64,000 bases of DNA, taken from assembly GCA_037974665.1 (NCBI GenBank), contig CM075778.1, positions 23,688,001 to 23,752,000 on the forward strand, written 5' to 3'. The notes under the pieces were generated by a model. The model was not told where the DNA came from. It was given only the letters and a program-made list of their open reading frames with translations, and ran no database searches. A program made the translations under genes and the position numbers. Below, one piece after another: positions 1-12,400 of this stretch. The number at the start of each line of letters is the position of its first letter. The first letter of the stretch is position 1. Source of the DNA: Ehretia macrophylla. Taxonomy: Eukaryota > Streptophyta > Magnoliopsida > Boraginales > Ehretiaceae.

Positions 1-1388
1 TATTTAACGTTAGAAATCTCTTAACGTGGTTAACCACTAAGTTCATTTGGTGAGGGAACAAGTAATTTTATTTTATTGTTTTTGGTCAAGGGAAGAAGTA
101 ATATTTAACAACTCCTAGTTTGGCCATAAGGGTTAGCTAGGTCAATAATGGTGATTTGTGCAAAAAGCTACATTTATTCAAGTGTAATTAATATGCCAAT
201 TGTTAAGGTGTGAAATTCGTTGTCCGAAGGCACCATCGTTGGTTGTTTCTGGGGATTTCTTTCGACGATTAATTCAGTTAAGTTGGTCCGAGTACGAACA
301 ATATGATATGGATTTAACAAGTAGTTATTTTAGGCAAAAAAATGAGTTGTTTTTTTTGTGACAGTTGGTGTGCTACTTTTACTATTCCATACCAAAAAAA
401 AAAAAAAAGAATTGGACTATATGGTGGGCCTTGAAAATTTGAGAGATCTCTTAAAAATGACATGTTATTAGAGAGAACACTCAAGGCAAATCAGACGTTA
501 AATTGAGGAATCGAGAAATTACCCATATCATTAATGACTAGTTGAATATATGCTCTTTGACCAAGCCACATGCAAAGATTGGTTAAATGTAATCCGCAAA
601 ATTCTATTACCTAATAATGGATAATATTCTTAAACTTACTAATGACACTATAATATAAGGTTAGGTGGCATGTATAAACATACACATATACATGATATTA
701 AAGAACGAATATCATAGCTTGTGCAACAACTATATTTTCTTTATTAGGCCAATTAAACAATAAGTTTGACCAAAATCAAATTGGCTTGAAACGAATATCC
801 ACAACTCGTATTTTTCTTGTTATTTAGTATTTACAAGAAACTTATCAAACAAAAAAATATGAACCATTACAGCCCAAAAGTTTTGCAAAAGGAGGTGAAT
901 TAATATAATTATAAGTTTTGGTAAATGCAATAACCATATGAATTGTAGCAGTTGCTTGATAAAGTTGAAGTAATTCTTGTTAGTATACCTTTATCCGAAG
1001 ACATTTCGAGTTATTTTACATTATTGTTGATAGTACTAGATCAACTTCAGATATATTATAACTTTCGAAAATATCATTACTTTCCCATGTGTGTCACACA
1101 TGCCTCTAATGTAGTACAATAAAAATGTTTATTTGAAGGGGGTGACATTAAGTAATACTCGACATATAAATTGTTAAGGACTAAACTAAACATCGTAACG
1201 AGTGTTAGATTTTGTTGTGTTGGGTTTTTTCTTAAACTAATGCCCCAGGTTATAAATGTCTATAAATGAGAAATGCAATATATCAGTATTTTTTATTTCT
1301 TTTTATTTTATTTTATTTTCAATCACAAAAAAAAAAAAAAAAAAAGAAACTCATGAATATTGGGATGATTACATTTAGTTGAAAAAAG
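1..1388. other. AT-rich intergenic DNA, no gene seen
   Basis: No open frame of useful length and no recognisable protein motif on either strand. There are homopolymer A runs near 392-408 and 1327-1345. I see nothing I can assign to a named element here. Confidence 0.6.
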
Positions 1389-1786
1389 GGTAAATTTCAC
1401 ATTTAATTCCTATTGTTTATATAATTTTTCAATATCATCCCTAATATTTTAAAAGATTCATACAAGTTCTCAATGTTTGCAAAAGTGATTAAAAATGGTC
1501 TTTATTGTTCAATATTAGTCAAGTTGGTCCTTGTTATTTTTCAAAATATTCAATTTAGTCTCTATTATTTTCTAAAAAAAAACTCAAGTCCCTACATGTG
1601 ATCCATATTTAGGGACTAATTTTTTTTTTTTTTTTAAATATGGACTAAATTGATTAATTTTGAACAATATGAATCATTTTGAATTACTTTTATAAATATT
1701 AGATACTAGAATGATTTTTAAAAAAAAATATTAAGAATTAATTTGAAGAAATGTATAAACAATAGAGATTATTTACACAATTTACC
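1389..1786. mobile_element. Small Mutator-like MITE, foldback type
   Basis: The two ends are inverted repeats: the left end begins GGTAAATTTCAC and the right end read in reverse begins GGTAAATTGTGT, and the arms carry the same phrase (about TCCTATTGTTTATA). The flanks GTTGAAAAA (left) and GTTAAAAAA (right) look like a 9-bp target duplication with one mismatch. The body repeats the 'gtccctattgtt...' sequence also found in the 2.18-kb element at 5888-8067, so the two are probably related. There is no coding capacity. The family call is inferred from target-duplication length and end sequence. Confidence 0.55.
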
Positions 1787-4170
1787 TGTTAAAAAAATAA
1801 CTAAAACATTTAATGCGTAAGGCATAACAATCTTTTCAGTACGACAATGATAATCCAAAATGCCCTACCCCCGGAACCACCATAAGAAAAGGTGACAAAA
1901 AAATCACTCGACTTGGACCTAAGGAAAATTACTCCTAAAGTCAATAGTCATATTAATTTGTCTTCATTACTAAATTCTCATTATATTTTAATTTTTAACA
2001 TACCTTATCTATAAGCCTTGTAGAGGATGGAAACCAGTTGAAACTAATAATTGGTGAATATTACGCTAAGCTTACGCGCCATCGCATGGAACTGAAAGCA
2101 ACACACCGACGTACCAAAAAGAAGGAAACTGAAAGCAACTGATTTGTGAAATATCAGTAGCTCATATTACCAAGCTTCAAAATTCATATTTAATTAACAG
2201 AAAGGTGTAAAACATTTACATAAAACTTAACCTGAAATTTTTCAGATTAAGAAAAAAAATGAAAAGAAAGAAATTTTATTGTAAAATTATTCCCTGATGA
2301 ACATACAGTGACATTTAGATATAACTTTACGATCTCGGTTATATTAAATTCTTAAAAAGAAAAATCTTTCCCGATGCATATATAGTGACACTTTTTTTTC
2401 TTCTTTAATATAATAGAAGTTGAAGCCGTTACATGTCAATAACTATCATTTTGAGAATAATTCTTCTCGTTTATCACTTTTTAACCTAGTTTTTGAATAT
2501 TTACAAAAGTAAGACGCACTAGTTGCTGTAGATGTAGTTTTATGACCTGTGTAATATTAATATTAAATTCTTGAATAGCTGTATTACACGTAAGTTCTTC
2601 AGATTTTACTTTTTTTTTTTTTGTCCCTTCATCAACAATACATTCTTTCTCGATTATTAGAAGAATTTAAGAAACTTAGAAATACCAACAAGATATTTTA
2701 TGGTTTCAATATTCCCGGCCAGTCCTTTAAATTTTTCTGTTATATCTTGCTTAGGATGTCCGAACACATGACTGACCTCGGTTTACTACGTATAATCAAG
2801 TTCTAAAACATGTTTGGTTGAAACTTTCGGATTTACACAAGAGTTCAAATTTCGAAATATATAATTTCATCCAAAATAGTCATGATCCATTTTAGTTAAG
2901 TACAACATCGAGACCACTATCATATTTTTGGTCTATTGCAACATTTAACAATATTATTACAAAAAGGCTAAAAACTGTTGCTCATAACTTTAACCATTGC
3001 ATATAGCGTTATTTCATACGGCTTCTTTGCATATTCTCTATTTCAACGCTTTTTTTATAACTAATAAGTAACATTTTGCCCAAAAATAATTTTATGAGCA
3101 ATTATTAGCAAAAAGTGATTAAAAGAATTTAATTGTTACAAAAAGTTTTAATTCATATAACTACACCTATTGTAATGGTTTTTTTTAAATGTTTTGCAAT
3201 TATTTTTTTTATTTTTTATTTGAAGTGTTACAAAAAATTTAAAATGTTATAATAGACTATTTCTAAAGAAAATAGCCCCTTAACTATTTTGATCATAAAA
3301 TATAAATAAATTTTACGTTTACACATCAAACACTTCACTACAAAGTAACTTTGTTAATTAGCTTCTACCTTTCCATAGGTCCATTTGATAAAACTAGTTC
3401 TCCATGTGCAAGTTGGCATTAAATACTAATAAATCTACAAGGCCAGGTTTGCAGCACCACTGATGAGTTGTGAAGGATGTCATTTCTTAATTGGCACCAT
3501 GCAGAGATCGTAAATACCATTAAAGACATATGAAAGCTGCCAATAAAGTATGATAATATATCGATCTATCTAGCTAGTCATCAAGAAAAAAGCATTTACA
3601 GAGAAATCTACTACTAATGGCTAAAGCATAAAATATACGAAACTGATTAGAAATCAAACCAATAGCATTAGTCTATTTCTTTGCCAGATTGAAGCAATAA
3701 CTTTATTTAAGGTTTTGTATTAACCTTTTTTGTTTGACCATGTAAAAGAAGAAAAAAATAAATATTTAAGAACTTTCCACTAATCTTCATGCAAGATTTC
3801 TCTCATTGGTGGAAAAGGACATGTGAGGTGACTTGAATTTGCAACTAATTATATGTAATGCTCTACCTAACAACTCTGAATTTCCTTGTCATCTAGATAA
3901 GGAACTTCAATTTTAGTGAAACAAGGTAAGAATTTTGGTTGGAAGATGCACCTTTTTTAATTGTTGGTATAAATATAATCATGGAGAATATATATTATTA
4001 AGTAATTGATTAGAATTATCAATTGTAAAAGGAAATTATGAATGTTTCCGTTTCGTCAAAAAGACTCATAGCCTAAAGAAAGAAGACTTTACTTGTTTAT
4101 GATGGTTTTTGGTAATATGATTCAACTATATATAATTGGGATTATATGCAAAATTAAGATATTCTCCTAA
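1787..4170. other. AT-rich intergenic DNA, no gene seen
   Basis: Only short open frames occur (the longest is 61 codons, at 2621-2806), without any recognisable motif. Nothing in the stretch looks like an RNA gene or an intact transposon. Confidence 0.6.
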
Positions 4171-5195
4171 GGGGTGTTATTCTCAGGAATGTTATTCTTG
4201 AAAATGTGATTAAAAGTATTTGATTTGTTAAAAATATTTATGGGAATATTTTGTCAAATTTCTAGGAATGTTGACCAATTTTTCAACAATGCTCCTAACT
4301 CATAAAAAGGGAAAATCAAACAAAGTGTATAAATAACGATTCATTTTGCATACTTTTGCTAATACAAGAGTAAAAAAAATTGTTTAACGTATTAATACAA
4401 CAAAAATAAATTTTTTTTATAATTTATAAATGTTAACTTGACACTTCAAAATTAGAGACTTAAATTTATTATTTAAAAAAAATTAAAAATAAAAAAAATT
4501 TAAATATTATTTAATTTATTTTAAAATTTATTTAAAAATTTAAAATCTAGAATGAAGCATTAAAATAATTTTAAATATAAAATTCTAGTATAACTTAGAA
4601 AATTGAGAATTTTTTTATTTATTTCATTTTATTTTTTATTTTTATTGTCATTTTATTTTTTATTTTATTTTATTTTATTTATTTTTATTTTATTTTATTT
4701 ACTTTATTTTCTTAGTCTATTTTATCATTTACTTTTCTAATTTTATTTTTAGTTTATTTTTTATTTTATTATTTTATTTTTTTATTATTTTAATTTTAAT
4801 TTTTTCTATTTTATTTTTAATTTTATTTAATTTTATCTTATTTTATATTTTTATTTTATTTTTTACATTATTTTATTTTTTATTTTTTATTTGTTTTTAT
4901 TATTTTCTTTATTTTATTATTTAATTATTTTATTGAATTTATTTTAATTTTGTATTTTTTAAGATAGGTATTTGTATCTTTTACTTTTTCAAAAATATTC
5001 CTATGACTTGAGAATATAATATTCTCACTCCCTCACATGGGAATAGAAATTGACCAAATCATGAAAATATTGCCTTCCCTAGAATGTGATATTACCAGGA
5101 ATGTTTTTTTATGTTGTGAACCAAACATAAGAATGTCATATTCCAAACTTCACATTTTCAGGAATCTTGTAACATTTCGCTAACCAAACGGCCCC
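4171..5195. mobile_element. Harbinger/Tourist-like MITE
   Basis: The right end read in reverse is GGGGCCGTTTGGTTAGC, a typical plant PIF/Harbinger-type terminus. The left end starts GGGGTGTTATTC and realigns with the right arm after a short gap (AGGAATGTTATTCTTGAAAA against AAGATTCCTGAAAA-type sequence). A TAA triplet flanks both ends (4168-4170 and 5196-5198), matching the 3-bp TAA target duplication of this superfamily. It has no transposase. The middle is filled by a TTTTA-rich low-complexity tract, which explains the size of about 1 kb. Confidence 0.55.
4611..4965. repeat. (TTTTA)n low-complexity tract
   Basis: About 350 bases made almost only of T and A, in irregular TTTTA/TTTTATT units with very few G or C. 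It lies inside the Harbinger-like MITE and probably grew by slippage after insertion. Confidence 0.85.
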
Positions 5196-5198
5196 TAA

Positions 5199-5878
5199 TG
5201 TTTTTAGTTAAGCTTTCATAGTTTAATGTTATCATTGCACACATATAACTCAAAGTAAAAAGAGAACTTTATATTGACCTTTTTCATAGTTGCCTTTAAA
5301 TAGGTCATTGGTTCAATTAGATGACCAGTTTGATTTATTATCAAAACATTCGCCTATTAGGATTTGTGCCAGAGAATAACCTTGTTATTATTTGCAAATC
5401 TCTACTTTGTTGTATAATTGGTACATGCATGGTTATTTGGCTATTCAGCTATTGGAAAGAATGTTAATTTTGAATAACTTACAATTAATTAATTTTTCTA
5501 GGTTAAATGAAAGAAGAGATATTTCACTACACCAAAAAAAATAATGTTATAAATCCCTTTTCTAATGAAAATACGTAACACCCATTTTAGATATCGATAG
5601 TTTCTTTCAGTCCAAAAAAAAGGGGAAAAAAACTCAGGAAAACTAGTGCTACAACTATATTAGCTAGTGTACTTTTGGAGACTAATATACCCCGGGTACA
5701 TGTAAGAACTTCTTCAATAAAAGACTCCTTCTCGTGTGTATTTATTTATTTTTCTCTCTTTTTTTTTTTCCTTCTCTTTCAACATCTTTTTCCGTGCCAA
5801 TTTCAAATTTAGGATAATTGGATCAGCACACAAATTATTGAGAAGAAAAAAAGAAAAAGATCAGCACATAAATTGGGT
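5199..5878. other. Intergenic DNA with a CACTA-like end
   Basis: No gene seen. At 5525 the sequence CACTACACCAAAAAAAA resembles the terminus of plant CACTA (En/Spm) elements. I could not find the matching opposite terminus, so it may be a lone relic or chance. Two overlapping short open frames (5736-5951 plus and 5809-6003 minus) have low-complexity products and are not credible genes. Confidence 0.4.
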
Positions 5879-5887
5879 TCATAATTT

Positions 5888-6137
5888 GGGAAAATTACTA
5901 CAGTGGTCCCTATTGTTTCACACTTTTTCAAAATCATCTCTATTGTTTTAAAAGGTTCAAAATGGTCCTTATTGTCTCCAAAAAAGTTCAAATCAGTCCT
6001 CATTGTTTTAAATGGTTCAAATTAGTCCCTAGTATTTCATAAAAGTTCAAATTAGTCTCTATTGTTTCATAAAAATTCAAATCAGTCCCTACAGTTAAAA
6101 AACTAACAGAAAAATATTAAAATATCTAAAATACCCT

Positions 6138-6168
<31 letters not shown>

Positions 6169-8067
6169 AAGGAAACAAAATGTGAAATCACTACTACAAA
6201 GTTTCAAACTCAAGACCTTTTGAGTGATTGCATGTACTCTGCCATTAAGCTAGCCATGCCATTTGTTATAAGCATCATAATTATTAATATAATTAACAGC
6301 CCAAAAAAAACCCGACTCCTCCCCTCTCCATCCCCCACCCACAGTGCCCTACCCCCCTCTACCCCTACCCACAATGACCCAAACCACTAGCCCCTATTCC
6401 TTCCACCCTTACCCCCACCCCCACCCCTACCCCACTTTATGTGTGCCTGTGTTGTATATATATGTATGTATGTGTTGTATATGTATAATATGTGTATGTA
6501 TGTGTTGTATATATATAAATATATATATTTATTGTATCACTATGATATAAATATGAGGGTATTTGTATGTGTCTATGTGTGTGATTTGTGGGTGTCCGTG
6601 GGTGGTGACGGTATTGATGGTGGTGGTGCTGGTGGGGTGTATATAGGTGGTGTTTGTATGTTGTATGTGATTGTGTGTGTGTGAAGAGTGTTTGTGTTAT
6701 GTGTGATTGTATATGTGTGTTGAATGTGATTGTGGTGGTGGTGGTGGAGATGGTGGTGGTGGGAAGTGATAGAGATGATTGGAGAAATGAAGGGAGGAAA
6801 TTGGAAATATTTATAAGTTTAGGGACTAAATTGAATTTAGTTATAAATTTTGAAGACTAAACTGAATTTATTTGCAAACTTGGGGGGCTAAATTAAAATT
6901 TTATAAAGATATTATATCATTTTTACTATTTTACCCCTATATTATTGTTCACTTTTGTCAAATTTAAGGAAGAATAGCATGAATAGTCCCCATTGTTTTC
7001 AAAAAATTCAGTTCAGTCCCCATTATTTTAAAATATTTAAAAAGGTCCTTAATATTTTTCAAAAGATTTAGTTTAGTCCTCATTTCAAAAGGTTAAAAAA
7101 GGCCCCCAATGTTTTCCAAAAGGTTCAAAAAGGTCCTTAATATTTTTTAAAAGATTTGGTTAGTCTCCATTATTTTAAAATGTTCAAAAAGGTCCCTAAT
7201 ATTTTTCAAAAGACTCAAACTGGTCCTCACCATCAAAATAACTATTAACTTTGACAGACTCCTTTTCATAATACAGTCCGACACGTGACATACTTTAATT
7301 GGTTCGCTACTAATATGCAAAACAACGTTGTATGGGTTATCTTCTTCCTCATGCCATGCGAAATTTTTTTTATAGATTATGCATAATCTTTAAAAAATTA
7401 TAACTACTTCAATTTTTGTCCAAATTTTATAGAATTTGGTCCGTTAAAATCGAAGTTTCAAGGAGAATTCATAATTTGTAATGGTTACGTGACACTTATG
7501 TGGCTACTATTTTTATCAAAGTTAATGGTTATTTTGACAGTAAAGACCAGTTTGAGTTTTTTGAAAAATATTGGGGACCTTTTTGAACATTTTGAAAAAT
7601 ATTGGAGACTAAACTGAATTTTTTGGAAAATATTGAGGACCTTTTTGAACCTTTTAAAATAATGAGGACTAAACCGAATCTTTTTTATACATTGGAGACT
7701 GATTTGAACTTTTATAAAAATAATGAGGATTGATTTGAACTTTTATGAAACAATGGAGATTAATTTGAATCTTTTTAAATAATGGGGACTATTTTAAATA
7801 AAAATGAAACAATGGAGACCATTGCTACCATTTTTCCTAAATTTAACACCAATTTTTTATGTCATGAATTAAATTGACACTTTTGAAAATATCAGGGACT
7901 AATTTGAACTTTTTTTATAAACAATAAAGATTGATTTGAACCATTTAAATATTAAGGACCGATTTAAACTTTTTAAAAAATAATAAGAATCATTTTAAAC
8001 TTTTTAAAATAATAGGAATGATTTTAAAAAAGTGTGAAACAATAGGAACCACTGGAGTAATTTTCCC
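5888..8067. mobile_element. Mutator-like foldback element, 2.18 kb, with 9-bp TSD
   Basis: The termini are inverted copies: left GGGAAAATTACT..CAGTGGTCCC, right ..GTAATTTTCCC, and the similarity runs for hundreds of bases as degenerate 'gtccctattgtttcaaaaggttcaaa' units on the left and their reverse complement on the right. The 9-base sequence TCATAATTT stands exactly outside both ends (5879-5887 and 8068-8076), a target duplication length typical of Mutator-like elements. No transposase reading frame is present, so it is non-autonomous. The centre holds TG- and GGT-rich simple sequence. Single-stranded or transcribed, the whole element could fold into one long hairpin. Confidence 0.8.
6146..6168. 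repeat. (TG)n microsatellite
   Basis: A run of about eleven TG units inside the Mutator-like element. More TG- and GGT-rich imperfect repeats follow at about 6439-6770. Open frames across them encode Cys/Val-rich low-complexity peptides and are artefacts. Confidence 0.85.
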
Positions 8068-8396
8068 TCATAATTTCCCATAACTTCTATCCCCATTCTT
8101 CTTTCCCTGACAATATCACATGTCTGTGCAGAGAGTTTTTTGACCCACCCTTATTCACATCCCACACGGGAGAGTGTGAGAAAACCTCATGACCACATAC
8201 CCTCTACCCCTCACCCCATCCCCAAAATTTAGAAAAAAAAAAAAAAAAAAGAAGAAGAAAAAATAGTGCTCCATCTAAAGGAAAAAAGAAAGTAATAAAA
8301 GAGGTGTAATTAGTACAATCAAATATATTCTGCCAACTCTCACCTCCTCATCACAGTTTACTTTTCCACATGCACATGTGGAGTTAGTATTGCAAA

Positions 8397-8463
8397 AACA
8401 TACAAACATACAAACATACAAACATACAAACATACAAACAAACAAACAATCAAACAAACAATC
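8397..8463. repeat. ACATACAA octamer microsatellite
   Basis: About five to six copies of the 8-base unit ACATACAA decay into ACAAACA units. It lies upstream of the probable transcription start of the LONGIFOLIA-like gene and is likely length-variable between individuals. Confidence 0.85.
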
Positions 8464-9201
8464 TGGAGTTATACATTACAATCACTTTCTCTTTCTGTGG
8501 TGTGTGAAGAATATCAACTAAATCAGAAAAAAACATCTCCTCTTGGATCTGTTAAAGCCTTTACCTTTACTACCTCTAACCTTTCTGTTCATATTGGCAT
8601 CACTGCTCTAGATTCTCTCTCTAAAGCTACTCTATTTTGGAGCAATTGTTATTAGTCAATATTGACATTTTGTGCAAATTTTGTACATGGGTATAGAGTG
8701 CTTTGCTATGTTGTTTTGCTTCTCATTATAGCTACTTTTTTTTCTGGTTTTCTTGTGTGGAATACCATTGAATTTGCTACCATATATTGAAAAAAACTGA
8801 TCTTGCTTTGTGGGTATCTTCAATTCTTTCTTGTTTTGTTCAGTTATTGAAGAAAAATGCAATCTTGGAACAATTTGTGAAATCTTGGTGGTGAGAATAT
8901 GTACTGGAAATAGAAAAAGATTGTATTTTTATGGAAAAAGATGAGGTCTTGATTTGTTGTGTGTTGAGAGAAGCTGTAATTTATTGGTTTTGACCTGTAA
9001 TTAGCTGGAGAAGTTTTGTTAAAAAGGAGAGATTTGTGGAATCTTTTGAATGCGGTGAAGAGATTTTGTTGATGTTTTTGCTCTTGGAGAATGCTGATTA
9101 TGAAGATTGTGTCAATTTGGAGGCTCTGATGTGTTAACGTTTTAAGGGTTAGTGAAGTCTTGATTGGTGCCATATTGTTTTTGCAGAAATTAGAGAGAAA
9201 A

Positions 9202-9261
9202 TAGATGAATAAATTTGACCAGAGATTGCTATAGATGAATAAGTTTGACCAGAGATTGCTT
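9202..9261. repeat. 30-bp tandem duplication in the 5' leader
   Basis: Two adjacent 30-base copies beginning TAGATGAATAAATTTGACCA and TAGATGAATAAGTTTGACCA, differing at very few bases. It sits about 240 bases before the start codon of the LONGIFOLIA-like gene and looks recent. Confidence 0.85.
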
Positions 9262-9496
9262 TTGGCCTTATCCATCACATAGTGGTTGATAAGGTGTCCA
9301 CAAAAGTTCCCCAGAAAGTTCAATTGTATTGTTTTTAAGTGGTTATACTGAAAATTTGGTTTTAGTAGTCTTGAATAGCTAAAAGGCCAAAGCATATGAA
9401 ATGAGGGCCAGGTTTACCATATGAGTGGAAAGAATTAGAGATTTGGAGTCGTGTGGGGATATCATTTTGTGTGATTAAGGATACGGGAAAGTAAAG

Positions 9497-12400
9497 ATGG
9501 CTGCAAAGCTTCTGCATTCATTGGCGGATGACAATCCTGATTTGCAGAAGCAAATTGGATGTATGACAGGAATCTTTCAGCTCTTTGATCGACAGCATAT
9601 CGTTACCCCTAGGCGCATTACTGGTCACAGCCCGAAAAGGCTCCCTCCTGGTAATTCTTCTGAATCTTAATTGCTTAGTTGATTTGCAGCCACTAACATT
9701 GAAATTCAAGTAAAATCCAATTTGTTTAGTTCGAGATTTTTAAGTCTAATTTCCTATACAGCATGGATGAGACTAATTTCCGTGATAGAATTCCAAAGTT
9801 CATCTCTATCAACATATGATCCTACAGTCTTCATAATTTTGGCAGAAAATGTAGTTTTGTAGAATATTTTGTACTGTTCACGAAATAAATAAATTGATAT
9901 TATTTGCTATACTGTATGAATCATTAGATCTTTCAAGGTCGTGTCAGTTGAAATAAATTCCTATTGCCTTTGCCTGTTAGTGTACATATCTGAGAATACC
10001 ATTCGCATCTTTTATCCTATGAACCCAAAGAAAGTTTCTAGTGTATACTCTGAGGTAAACTAGTTATAAGTTAATCCTCATGGGACGTTTGAGTCACTCC
10101 TATGTGTACTCTGAAGATAGAATTTTACTAAATGTTTTGCAGGTAGTTCTTCTCATATCAATGGTGGAAGTTCTCAAATTGAGCCAAATAATGTGCCGAA
10201 TAAATATGCTTCTGTGGTAAGATTTTGCTGCAAAATTTCCTTTCCCTTGTCATTGTACTTATTAACTATTGTGAGGAGTTGGAATCAAGGTTTATTAACT
10301 TCTTTATCGATCTCTTCTGGTGAGCTTGTATAAAAAATTGTGAGGTCAATTTCTCCAAGTTTAATAATGCTCATGCACATTTTGAGCATTCTTAAGAATG
10401 CAAAGGCTGCTGAGAGTGGATATATGCTTGCTTTTGTTATTTTGTCATGTATAAACAATATTATCATTTTCTTGGTAGAAATGAGGTATATTCCATGCAT
10501 ACCAGTCATCTAGCTTTTCAATCTGCAAGGCTTATTGTGAATCAGCTGAAATGGGTTTAGCGCTGCATTACTCATCAAAATGTAAAAGTATCGAAATTAT
10601 TGTTGCAGGGAAACTATTCAAGCAAGAATGTGCAGGAGAAACAAAGAGTGTCTACAGAATCTTCAAGAGCATCATTCTCATCTTCCTCCCGTTCATCGTC
10701 CTTCTCTTCCCTTGATTGCAACAGAGCTCCACAACCAGAAACCTTGTCCTTTGATCGAATAATTTTTCCTGAAACTCCTTCAAGGGAGCCAGGGATCATC
10801 CAGCCTAATGCATCTCCTCAGATTGGTCAGCAAACCCTTGATCTTCGGGATGTGGTGAAGGACTCTATTTACAAAGAAGCTCAGGGCTTATCAGTTAAAA
10901 CTGCAACCAGAGAGGAGGCAGCAGATTCTCTGGAGAAGCCCAGGTACTCCCCCAGGCCTGTACAGCTGGTGAAAACTGATGATGGATCTTATAATATGGG
11001 GCCCGGTGGGAAGCAGGACTCATCTGTTGATCTCAAAGAATCTCTTCGAGTGCTTGCTAAACTTCGAGATGAACCTTGGTATTTTAATGAACCTAGAGAA
11101 CTTTCAAGATCATCATCATATCATTCAAAAGATGGGTCCTCTTTTTTTATTTCAAAAGATGCTCCCCGGTTTTCTTATGATGGGAGGGAGACACACCGTT
11201 CATCCTTCGAGTCACGTGACAGTTTCAAGTCCTCCCTAAAGCATAAAGATCTGCCACGACTTTCATTGGATAGCAGAGATGGGTCAATGAGAAGTTTTAG
11301 CTCTGATTCAAAATCCAGCTCTCATCTAAAGACCTTGCAGAAGGAAAGTAGCTGCTCCAATGACAAGCTTTCTAGCCTGGACCAAGCACCAGGAAATCCG
11401 ACACGTCCTCCAAGTGTTGTAGCAAAGCTAATGGGCCTAGAAACATTGCCAGATTCTGCCCCAACCACTGACAGTAAGATAGGCTTGAGCAGAACATCCC
11501 CAGTGGAAGATGCTGCTCCCTTCTCTAGGTCATCAGAAACAACTGATCTTTTCAGACCAATCCGAATATCTAATACTTCAAAGAACTTATGGAAGGAGCC
11601 AAATTCACTGCGTTGGAAAAATCCTGATTCCGTCATGAAACCTATTTCAAAGTTTCCAATTGAACCAGCACCATGGAAACAGTTGGATAGTACTCGATTT
11701 TCTCAGAAACCTGCTTCGAGGAATATGAAAGCTCCAGCCAAGAACTCTGGTCCCTTTCCTTCGGTTTATAGTGAGATAGAGAAGAGATTGAAAGATATTG
11801 AATTTTCACAATCTGGAAAGGACCTTAGGGCTCTTAAACAGATACTGGAAGCAATGCAGGCTAAGGGATTGCTGGAAACCCAAAAAGAGTCCCAAGACTC
11901 AAATTTTGTGATAAATAGAGATCATGACAGAAAATATGCAAGTTCCACGCAGATCACAAGATTGGCAAACCAGCGAAACCCGCAAGATGGCGAAGTTACT
12001 TCTTCCATTAGGAGGGGACCTAGTTCGTTGAGGAATTTTGAATCACCAATTGTGATTATGAAACCAGCAAAACTTGTTGAGAAGTCTGGTATTCCTTCTT
12101 CTTCAGTGATATCTCTTGATAGCTTACCCAGCCTCCCCAAACTTCAGGGTGGTGACTTAACTGACAGCAGAAAGGGTAGAGGTAATAGCAGAACAGCAAA
12201 AGATCAGATTCCTAAAATCATTCAGGGTGGAGACGGTGCTGTAAATTCTAATGATATGAAAAGCCACAAGAAAACATTAAAATCAACACAGACTTTCACA
12301 AGGTCCCAACAGTTGCCCAAAGAGAACACTGTGACCTCTGTAAAGAGCTCAGGATCCATTAGCCCGAGGATGCAGCATAAGAAACCAGAGATGGAGAGGC

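Larger units (their letters stand above)
8077..9496 (+). promoter_or_regulatory. Upstream region and probable 5' leader of the LONGIFOLIA-like gene
   Basis: This 1.4-kb interval lies directly before the start codon at 9497. From about 8470 it becomes T-rich with CTTT-type pyrimidine patches, as in plant 5' leaders, so transcription may start near 8470-8600 and the leader may contain an intron. I cannot fix the start site or a TATA box. It carries an 8-bp microsatellite (8397-8463) and a 30-bp tandem duplication (9202-9261). A minus-strand frame at 8844-9395 is antisense here and shows no protein signature. Confidence 0.45.

Noticed and set aside
6145-6860. Four overlapping plus-strand frames.
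   Set aside because: They are created by TG, CCCTAC and GGT simple repeats inside the Mutator-like element; products are low complexity.
8844-9395. 183-codon open frame on the minus strand.
   Set aside because: It is antisense to the leader of the LONGIFOLIA-like gene, spans a tandem duplication, has a biased composition and no domain.
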